From NCBI RefSeq assembly GCF_033807715.1, contig NC_084592.1:26821501-26885500 (forward strand): a stretch of 64,000 nucleotides of DNA. The letters are read 5' to 3'. Of this stretch, positions 1 through 10,700 are shown in pieces. This DNA comes from Cololabis saira. Lineage: Eukaryota > Chordata > Actinopteri > Beloniformes > Belonidae. Position 1 is the stretch's first letter; each line of letters begins with the position of its first letter. Made by a program: the position numbers and the translations under genes. The notes under the pieces are model-generated. The model was not told the DNA's origin. It saw only the letters and a program-made list of their open reading frames with translations, and made no database searches.

Positions 1-75
1 AATTAAAAAAAAATTATCAGTCTAGTCACTTATACAGTATCTCTAGCTTCTGTTAGTAATTATAATTCATAATAT

Positions 76-104
76 TTATAATAATATTATTATTATTATT
101 GTTG

Positions 105-149
<45 letters not shown>

Positions 150-170
150 TATTATTGTTGTTGTTATTAT
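76..170. repeat. (ATT)n / (GTT)n microsatellite
   Basis: An imperfect trinucleotide run of ATT with short GTT interruptions covers roughly 95 bases. Confidence 0.9.
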
Positions 171-1496
171 TAATAAAAGATGGCTTGTATCCACCGATAT
201 TCAATCAGTAACAGAAAAATAAGCATTCAGCAACAAGAATGGAAAAGGCCAAAGTATAAAGCAATCACAGCCTCACTTTTCCACCCAATTACCCAGCCCA
301 CGTTTATCTCATAAAAACTTATCATGAAAATGAATATTGAGATGTCCACTGAATTATTAATCGAAGACCTTTTGGAAAGTGGAAATTGTCCCGGGTCTCC
401 TGCTGTTTTTGTTGTCAGTGCTAACGCGAGTCAGTGAACTGTGAAATTGTTGTGGTGATGGAAAATATTCATTGTAGAGGCACTTTAGAAAACAACGACT
501 AAAAGCTTTTGTGAGGCAAATGAAGGACAGAGCGGCTAAGCTGATAACGGGAAGTTTCTCTGTTGGATGGAAGAAAACACTGCAAGGTTGCTGAGCATTT
601 GCTGTCTGGATCCAACAAAATTTAAAATTAGCCTCCTTTTTCTTTTTTTTTTTTTCAAATAAGCTTGAAGAAATGTATATAATAAACACATATATCTATC
701 AAAGTAATATTTATTTGACATTCTTTAGACTTGGACCAGTATTGATAGTATTGATATGATTGATACCCTCCAACATCTGACATTAACTTGCTCACAGAAA
801 CCTGTATTTCGACTGCATCGTTGGACTATTTTTATATCATTTCAATAGAGATTCAGTGTGTGCAGTGTCAACACAATAGTTATTATAAGCCCAGCCTCAC
901 ACATGAAAGGTGATGCTTTTTCAAAATTTCTTTTGTACAATTAATGTGATGTTAAATTGATTCTGATCTGAAGCTAATGGCAGAGACGAGAAGAACTGAG
1001 ATTGAGTTGGGCTTTAGATAACTTGCATAACAAAGACTCATCAGTATCTTCCGGACTGATAATCATGTTTCCAAAGAAAAAGAAATCCCTCTACCTTTGG
1101 GAGGTAAAGTTTTGATGCTGTAAATGTCATGGATATACAATACAGAAGCACTGAGATAACCTCATGTACCGTGTGAGGACTGACAGACTCATAAACAATT
1201 AAAACAAAAAAATGGCAACAGGTATGGCTCTGTGTGTCACTAATAATGTTATTTTAGTCTAAATTATAGGGAGTAAACTTTTCTATTGCTCCCTTTTCCA
1301 GTCTCTAGTAAAAGTATGTAGTCTGGGCAGTCTAAATTACTAAACCGTTATTAGCGAATGGAAACAAATAGCTGCTTATTTGTTGGAAGAAGTACTTGAC
1401 AACAGACGTTTGGATAAACATAGTCCTGTTAAAAAGTCAGTTACCCCTTCTTTAATTTGAAGACTTTATATATCAAGACAATTGAAAAAAAAAAAA

Positions 1497-2060
1497 TTTT
1501 TATTTATCCTTTATTTAACCAGGAAGTCCCTTGAGATTAAAATGTATTTTTCAAGGGAGACCTGGCCAAGATAGCACACCATTACAGAGTTACAAAAATT
1601 ATTTTAAAAAACACGTTAAAAACAGACAAAGAACAACAGACACATACAACAAAATCCAGTTCAGAAATAGCAATTGCACTCTTCAGTTACACAATTTTTT
1701 ATCAGAGCTTTGAACTCTCCCAGGGAGACCGAATCATTAAGCTGTAATGTGTTCTGAAGATTGTTCCACGACCAGGGTGCAAAATAGAGAAAGCTGCTCT
1801 ACCAAGCTCTGTGCAAATCCGTGGTACCTGGTAGAGCAGCCATCTAGTGGAACGAAGATTATAACAGCTGTTGGTGAGTGATAGGAGATTACACAGATAT
1901 GAAGGAAATTTACCCAATATGGCTTTGTACATAAAAACATAGCAATGCTGCTTCCTCCTTAGGCTTAATGAAGGCCAGGAAATCAAATCATAAAGTACAC
2001 AGTGATGTGTATGGGACAATGAGTTGGATATAAAACCTAAAGCACAGAGTCTAGGGAGCG
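1497..2060 (-). mobile_element. LINE 3' fragment (C-terminal end of reverse transcriptase plus tail)
   Basis: Minus-strand frame 1702-2019 contains KAILGKFPSYLCNLLSLT, NLRSTRWLLYQVPRICTELG and AAFSILHPG. This is the usual C-terminal end of fish non-LTR retrotransposon ORFs (PSYL, LRSS, VPR, KLG, AAFS pattern). The 3' flank at 1499-1580 is the common fish motif TTTATTTAACCAGG with TCAAGGGAGACCTGGCCAAG. It is a truncated, non-functional copy inside a pms1 intron. Confidence 0.75.
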
Positions 2061-3854
2061 AAGCATCTGATCCTCTGTGGCCTCAGGTGAATAATTCATT
2101 ACATATTAAAAGGTAATTTAAAAAAGAGACCAAGAAAAATGCAAAAAACAAAGCTTGAAAAAGTAAATATCCTTCAAGAATCAACAACTTTTAGGTATTT
2201 ATGTCCAAATATTTCAAACCTTTCTAAATTAAGAGAAAGGGTTACTAACTTTTGAGCATAACTATAGCCAACATGCATACTAAAAAAATGCATAATTACT
2301 TAACTGCATTAGTTTTTATCATTTATTTATGATCTAAATCTAGTTGGGTCTGTAAAGGATATGTATCATAAAGATGTGTATAATGTGCATGAAATCAACA
2401 GGGTGGTACATTTATAAAATGAAAAATGAGCAACACGCTGATGAGCGCTGCAACATGAACATACCTGCACCTCTAAGCTAGAGACTGACCACAACACATC
2501 CAGCCATGTGAAGAATGATCCCCAGGAAACTGGCATAAAGAAAAGACTTCATAAGAGCAAGCACAGAAGGTTAAAAGCATTTATAATCTTTAAAAATAGA
2601 AAGATTAGAGTAGGCTTTGATAAAAAGATATTAGAAAGCTGTATCAGGCAAGGAACAAGCTTTTTTTTTTGCGCAGATAAAACTGACATTAGTCTGCAAA
2701 CAAACGTCAGGATGGGATAAAAAGTAGGTTTGTAACTACTTGTGATCCGAAGCTACAACATCAGCAGTCCAATGCAGCACTGCTGATGGGGCTCCACACT
2801 ACTGATAAATAATGATTGAAAACACTTTGTGAAAGCAACTCCAGAGTTTTTGAAGGTAAAGCAGAGGGATGGAGCTGATCGAGCTGCTTTCCACTTGCTG
2901 AACTAAAGGCATAAGGAGATACTAATGAAAGCCAACAAAAGGTTGACTGAAGCACCGCAAACAAGGAAGCCGATTATCTCCTTGGTGTTGCAGATTCCAG
3001 ACGTGAAGCCATCATTGCCTGTAGAGTACATTTGAGTGAAGTGGTAAAAATTAACTTTTTAGTCATTCCTCTGTTAAATTTTCCATTCGAGAATTCCTAA
3101 ACATCCAGTTTGTATGTGAATACTCTGAAATCAAACTTGAGAATCAGCGCTGTCTTCGACATACAACCGTAGCTCTGATAGGTTTTGATAGACATCTAAT
3201 GTAACAGCAGTCGTATTGTCCAGATATTGACGGATCCAAATGATCAAGTTGTTTGGGTTTTTTTTTTGCTACATGTAATTAGTTGAGTTATGCATTCTTT
3301 ATCATATGTATTGTACAGGTGCATTAAAATCCATTAGTGTTGGTCCATTAATAAAGATAATTTTGCACTTAGACATTTTCACACTCTCCTTCCACAGCAA
3401 ACAGTAAAACACGCTGAATATGCCAGACTGCCCACTGTAATGACTGATGGAGTAAATTGCTGAACACGCTGCAAAAGTGACCCCAGAAACAGTCAGAGAA
3501 GGGTGGTGAAACTATTCCGCATAATCAATGTACACTTTCTCCCTGTCCTTTTGTTTCCAACTCAACTGACTTGTGTTTAAAAGTGTTTAAAAATGTCTTC
3601 AGGAGTTGTTTACTGGACTTATGTAGGTACACGTGTTGTGTGTCTAATATCGGGGACATGTCCTGCAACAGTGAACTCAACACTCCAGATACTGTATATT
3701 TACTAGTTGACACAAACTATACTCAAATTACTTGGGCTATTTCTATCTTAGCCATTATGACTTTAAATATTTAAGGATTATGGCTTAAGTTGATTCTTAA
3801 TTCTTTAAAGTGAGATGAATCCTGAGTTCTTTGGTGAACTCTTTATTTTTCCAG

Positions 3855-3971
3855 GTGGTGCTTTGGCAGAAGGCCAGGGCTGCTGATACCAGAAGTGTGC
3901 TCCTCGCCACCCTGGGCTCCACTACTGTTGCTAACCTGCTCCCATGTCACCAGCGCCAGGAGCAGCTGGAG
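3855..3971 (+). CDS. pms1: pms1 exon: MutL transducer region (VVLWQKAR)
   Basis: The exon is 39 codons in phase 0. The acceptor is a pyrimidine tract ending TTTCCAG, and the donor is GAG|GTTAGT. The translation begins VVLWQKARAAD and aligns with the AVIWQKSR segment of vertebrate PMS1. No preceding pms1 exon was recognised in 1-3854. Confidence 0.88.
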
Positions 3972-4672
3972 GTTAGTGGAGATGGAAGATGTTCCAACTT
4001 TTCTCTCTTTTTTTTCTAGACAGAAAAGCAAGCTGAGAATGTGTAAAGGTTCATTACCCACTTTACTTTTACACATTTGCAGATTTACAAATCGGATTAA
4101 AGTTATAATATGTAATTTTTAGGGTGATTCACTGGCAGAAATGCTATAAAAACTGTAATTTTATTAGGGCACAACTGAATGCTTTAGGTGAAAATGTGAA
4201 ATTATAGATGAAAATTGGCATATGACTTTGTATACTTGTGATGTATACAAATATGTGTAGAAATTGGATGATTTTTGCATTTTAGGATATTATGCAAGTT
4301 GATTGCAGTGATTACAAATTTTCAATATATTCTGTAGCCCTGGTACATTTTCATTATTGTAGAGCAATCAAGTTACATCCAAGGAATGGCACAGGTCACA
4401 CTCTTTACTTCTACCTATAGGGTTTTTTTTTTTTTTTTTAGTCCAGTATAACCTTTGTTAAAAATAAAAAAATTGCTCAGTTGAGCAGTCACCTTTTAAT
4501 GTACTTAATACTATAGTGTGATTATGGAACGGGCCACTATGGCATTTCTTCTCCAGATTCCCCCTAGTCCTTGTGAAAACTTATTGACATTAAAATTATC
4601 TGAATGTAAAAGGAAAAAAATAGTCATAATAGTATTTTAAATGGTGATGAATGGGGATTAATTTGATTTAAT

Positions 4673-4710
<38 letters not shown>

Positions 4711-7700
4711 GAAAATCACATGTATGTGTGTATAAGTTACTGCATGTAATACTATGAGAAGATGGATAACTTGCAGAGTAAATGTGAGCGTGCACGTTAT
4801 ACATGACTGTGAGCTCATAACTTCATTTTGAACGCCTGGTCTTAAGCCAGCAAATGTGGTCAGTTGGTGGATGGCCAACTATTTCTTTGCCCTTTTCTCC
4901 CGAGTTCTTTCCTGATGAAGAGTGAGTGATTTTTTTGTTAGCTAAGCTTTACTGTGCTGATGGTAATTGAATTACTGTCAAGCTGTAACTTTCTGCTTGG
5001 TCACGGTAGGTGTCATGTGGTTCCTACCTGCTGTCAGGCTCCCAACTAATTTAGTCCGACAGATATAGAGCAGCCCTTTTCACCCTGTTTCTCTCTCATT
5101 TTTCCCTTTGTTGTTGTTATTTTGCTACTTGGTGCCCAGTTATGAGAACAACCTTTCACCTTTTCCTCTTACTCCCTGTAGTAATGAAAGTGAACTTTTC
5201 TCCTTCAAGTCCCCAAGAACAAAGCACAGCGATCAAGAGAACCAGGTTGACAATTTCAGCAAGTCTTGGAGCGCTGCACTCGCTCTCCCTTTGCGGAACA
5301 AAATCTGACACTTTTTTTCTTTCTTTTTTTGGCAGCTTGACTACATATAGCCAGAGACCTTCAGGGCCAGAGGTGCCATTCGTACTCTCATAAAGTGACC
5401 CTAATGAGCAGAAATTGAGAGAAGCATGTGTGCCCTGACCTGAAACAGCGGCCTATTTATTAACTTCATTGCTGTGCGTTGCTGCTCATAATGAGCCCTA
5501 GGCCATGTGGAAAAACGCATAGCTGTTAACTGCTTTTAATCTGTAGAACATTAATAGCTTTCTGTAATTTCTTACTAGCTCACAATCATAATGAAGTTTT
5601 AAGTACAGCTGTTTGGATTCATGTTGAGTCATCAATTTTAGCTCACGAGAAGTCCTTGGTGCACGGCTCCAGTTGAACGGTCGTCATGGGTGATTTTAAT
5701 CGAATAATGCTGGGCATGCTCAGAGTAAAACACACATCTACGAGGTAACGACTGCAGTGTCACATCGCCTGCCTGTCTTTTTCTCATTGCGGTTTTCTCA
5801 CAAAATAAATCTTAACAATTAGAAATGTTAATTGGGAAATGGTTAAACAAATGTATTCCTGCCATATACCAATTACTTATCCTTCAACATTGCATGTTTT
5901 ATGCAGAGGATTTTCTGACCCTTTCAAGTTTTCCACATATTATGACTCAATTATTTTAAAATGGATTCAATTTATTTTTCCTCCTCCAGTCCACACAGAG
6001 CACTCAGGATGACATAGCCAAAACCATTGAGCTATAAATTCATCAAAAATGAAATATTCCATCTGCATAATTATCGAGACCTTTTAATGAGCACTTTGCT
6101 GCCAAAGGTGATTTTACAATGACAACCTCAGGTCTATAGGGGAGTGATTGTCCAAACTTGGCATACTGTTAAATTATTATTATTATTATTATTTTTAAGT
6201 TTCTCCTATTCTTGGCAGAGTTGTTTGCGCTTAACCAGTTTGCAAGCATTGGCACAGCCATTTCCAGAATTTTCCACTGATGCTTTACTGGATTCAGGTC
6301 ACTCTTGGCCAGAGATTTTCTGAAGCTGCTGCTGTTTTGTTGTCTTGTTGAAATATAAACCTTTATGACTTGCGTGTGGTGCATGGCTTTCCAGGAAAGG
6401 GCCTAACTCTGAATTTTTCTATAGTTTTCATCTATCCTTCTTCAAACACCAGTGTCAGAAAAAACATCCCATCAGAATGATGCTGCCATCACTTTGCATG
6501 AGTGGATAATAATGATGTGATGCTTAGTTTCTGGTTTCCTCTATCAACACTGTAACCCTGGGAATTGTGGACTAAAAGTTTAGTTTATAGTTTTATTCTT
6601 TTTCTTTCTTTTTTTTTTTTCAATATCTCAAATTTCCACCCTGTGATGTGCGTTTTGGAGAAGAATAGCATTTTTTCTGCAATAAAATATCTTTTAGGGC
6701 AGGAAAGACTGTTTAGCTGAGTTGTGCACTGACGATGGTCTTTTCTTCCATCGAAACAAAGAAACTGGATCTCATTCATAGTCAAACCGGCTTGTTGGTT
6801 ACTCATCTAACCAAGAGCCGCCCTCCTTTTATTACCTAGTTTTGCAGCCAGGTCAGCAGCAGGAAGCCTGCTGGTAGATCCAAACTTCTTCCATTGCACA
6901 ATGATGGAGACCGCTGTGCTTTTGACCACGTTAAATGCCACAGGAATGCTCTTGTAGCGTTGCTCAGACCTGTGCCTTGGCACAGTACTGCCTCATAGGT
7001 CTACAGCATTTATTTATTTTAACCACATAGCCTTGGTTTTACTAAGACTTACATCATCAACCGTGAGACCTTTTTATATAGACAGGTGTGTGCCTTTTTA
7101 TTTAATGGCAATAAACATGATGTAATGTTGGTTAACAATACTTTTTTTTAAGGCAAATTTATTTTCAATAAAAGCGCAATTAGCCATGCAACATATGACT
7201 TAGTCTGATGTTTGTTTACTGCATACTTTGTCTTGGTTTATCAATGTCATTATTATCTTTTAGATTACTTTAGATGGCTTTTTTCCAAAGCCTGGAGCTG
7301 ACCTCTGCTCTACAAGCTCATCTACCCCTGACAAAACATTTATATTTGTCAATAACCGGCCAGTCCATCAAAAGGAGATAATGAAGGTAAGATGTAATTC
7401 CGGATAATTTAATTCAACAATGTATATTCAGTCATTGATTTTCTTGTTTTGACATCATTCTTGTTTTGTTTTTTCTCTTGCAAACTTTATCCTGGGACAA
7501 ACATGTGACTGATCATTAGCTGTTGCGCCAACACTTCTCTGCTCAGTACTCGGACGACGCAGCCAGAAATCGATATCCCACCCTTGTGCTGAAAATCACA
7601 GTCTCACAGTCCCAGTTCTGTGGATGTAAATCTAACGCCGGACAAGACACAGGTTCTTCTTCATGACAAGGTAGCTGAAAAAAATTTAAAATATTTGTAT

Positions 7701-10700
7701 TATGTTGTGAATTTGGTGAGACTGAGGATGTGATTTAGTAATATTTATGAGTCATCAGGTTTTTATTTTTTCATGAATCTGTTGTTTGATATTTAGGAGG
7801 CTGTGTTGACTGCAGTAGAGGCATTGCTGGTTTCTCTGTACGGGTTTCGGCCTACCGCTGACCTCCCAGCTGAGAAGCCGCCGAGCCATGACACAATTCC
7901 ATCACCATCTGGTCCTTTGCAGACCGATGTTTTACCTGTGGAAAAAGAGGGAAACAAAGACAGGCATACCAGTCTCACCAGCTTTAATGGCATTTCACCT
8001 GCTGACAAAACTCTATCAGCTGCAAGCACTGATGCTTTACTTGATCGTCAGCCCTCGAACTGTAGCTCTTCATCGTCTATAGCAGATGACTGGATAGTCA
8101 ACCAGATCCCAGTTGAGCTCCACTCGAACTTTTCCCTGTATGATGATGAAATGGATAAAAGGTGCACTCATGATACAGAAACCGGTACAGGGAGCAAATC
8201 TCCGGAGAATCTTGCAGACAATGAAGTATCAGCTTCAGAAGCCAGTAAAGATCAGATATCAGCTGAGGACTGGAGTCGGGGGACAGTTCTGACCGACCCT
8301 ACAACAGGAGAACCTCTGCAGCCCATCATAATTCACCAGCCCACGAAGCACAGTCATTCTGATTCTGACGAGGCAAAAAGTCAGAGCGGCTCAGGCAAAA
8401 AGATGTTCAACGCAATAACGGAGAAACGAGCTGCCCTGACAGCCTACGACATGATCTGCAATCGTGCCATGAGGGCTCCGCTGACTCCTGCTGCCCTGTT
8501 TGAGAAAGAGGCCAGAGCTGAGGTCCTTAGGGAGAGCCCCAATGCCAGCCTGCAGGATATCAGCATCTCTGTTAACGAGAGGTGGAAAAATCTGGGGGAG
8601 GAAGAGCGTAAGAAGTGAGTTTCCAGACCTTTACCTTTTCTGAGTAGTTGTTTCCATCTCTTGTTATTTGCGAGGACCAGAGAGGGGGAAATTCTGACCT
8701 GTCATTTGCATGTGATAAACCTGTGCTGGAAATTTTATTGACATGAGCTGCGTTTCTAATTTCCAACCTGTGGCTATGAAATGTCCTCTGTCCTGAGAAT
8801 CAATCTCCCAGTTGTGACAAATGTTATTTAACATGTATTAATCCCATGAGATTCTATTAATTTCCCACTTTTGGAAAACTGCGCTTGCATAGGCAATATC
8901 AGTAAAACAGTTGAACAGGCAAAGACAGATGAGACACAGGTGGAAGGAAGTATTTGTGTTTAGAGGAGGCTTTCCGGGAGATAAAGGATTTAGATGAATC
9001 AAGGTAAAATGAGTCGGAATAATTATTATTAGTAAAACAAGATCATGTGATTATGGAGGTGGCAAGTTCAAGTTGTGGATCTGCAGTTAGTATTTCTGAT
9101 CCTGCCTTTATGCAACACTGCAGTGAATTCGAAATAAAACAGTCAAGATGTGATTAATCTTTAGCCTTTCAGCTTTAATTTGAGAGGTTTCACAAAAAAT
9201 ATGGCATTTACCATTTAGGATTTACAGCTATGTTAAGCAAAGTACCTTCAATTTCAGGAGCCAAAAAGAACATGTACATATTGATATAATTTTAGATACA
9301 ACTGTAGTCTTTTCATTCTTGGATGGTTTGCCAGACCGCAGCCACCTTCAGCTGCTGCTTATTTGTGGCTCTTTCTGCCTTCAGTTTTGCCTTCAGCAAC
9401 TGAAAAGCTGGGTCTTTTTGGCTGCAATTGGGCTACTGAATTGACCGTCAAATAATATCTGTTTCCACCACAGACTGAATTGAACCGGACCCACCTACCA
9501 GCTTCAGAGTATTCTTGATTTTTGTTGATGTTGTGAAGTGGTTTTTCTCCATCAAGGAAAGGATTTTGTGATCAGCCACTTTAGATGTTACAATTTGATC
9601 ACCAGTGCTTGCTTTCCTTTTTTTTTTTTTTTTTTTTTAAGAATTACCTGATTATTGTTATTGCTCCAGCTAAGGTTTTTGCTATCTGTATCATAGATCT
9701 ATGGTTTTGTTGTCAACCTAATGATGCTTTTCTTCACTTGCATTGAGATTTGCTTAGACTTCATTTAGTAGCTCCAGTTAAACAACTTCCAAAAACCAGC
9801 TCAATAACTGATATCACCTTCAAACCTTTTAAACCTCCTGAAGTAACAAAAGAGGAGGAATGGAGTTCAGTCAATTGTTGAGACTTGAGCCTCGAAAAAT
9901 TGTTCTTCACTAAAAATGGCCTAAATTCCTAAATGCTATATTTTTGTGAAATCTACCCTATGTCAGCATCTTCATTGCTATGTGTCAAATCTATTGTAGT
10001 ATAAAGGAAAAATCATAAAAATGTCTCTTATTGTCCGAATTCTTCTGGATCTAATTGTAAGTACACTGAGAGCTTATTAAAATGGATTTCAGCAGGTGAG
10101 AAGTGCGCAAACCAAAACTTTTCTTCAAAAATGTTCTTGGCAAAATAAATCTTGTCATGCCGTCATCAATAACTTTGAAATTGGCCAGATGTACAGGAAC
10201 ATGCTAGTACAAGAATAAGATGCTGCGCTTGTTGCTGATCTCTATCTGTGGAGCAACTCTGGAATAAAACCATTATGCTGTGCTGAAAGCATTTCAACCC
10301 AATTATGTGCTGCATGCCAATTTAAAGTAATTACAAGGTTGGAAAATGTGCATCAGCAGTATTTAGGGCCTGATGTAAGGTATGGAAAAAGACGTGCCTA
10401 GAATCCTGCATTGCTCTGCTGCTGTCTTATAGGAGGCAGCAAGGAGTTGGCTCTTTTTCACCAACCCAGTGAAGTGACACACTGTTTTGATTTTATAAGA
10501 GTTTATATTTTAAAACACTGAAATTGTATTCTTATGTAAGAACTTTGATTTTTATATAAGAATCTGAACTGCTGTGCCTAGACCAAACAAATGGAAACAA
10601 ACAAAAACACAATAAAAGAGAAGGATGTTCAAGGATGCTGGTCATTGAGGAGTAGAATATGCAAACCTTCAGAATGTCTCCAGTGTGTTGCTGCTACGTT

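Larger units (their letters stand above)
1..3854. other. pms1 intron (inferred): microsatellite, LINE tail, otherwise nothing recognised
   Basis: Upstream exons of pms1 must lie left of the window, so this is inferred intron. It holds an ATT/GTT tract near its start and a LINE 3' fragment at 1497-2060. In 165-1490 and 2090-3850 I see only AT-rich sequence and short chance ORFs. Confidence 0.6.

Noticed and set aside
1..3854. Search for an earlier pms1 exon (VTALRLFKNLP-type or KPDLRIV-type motif)
   Set aside because: No matching translation with splice sites found; upstream exons are presumed outside the window.
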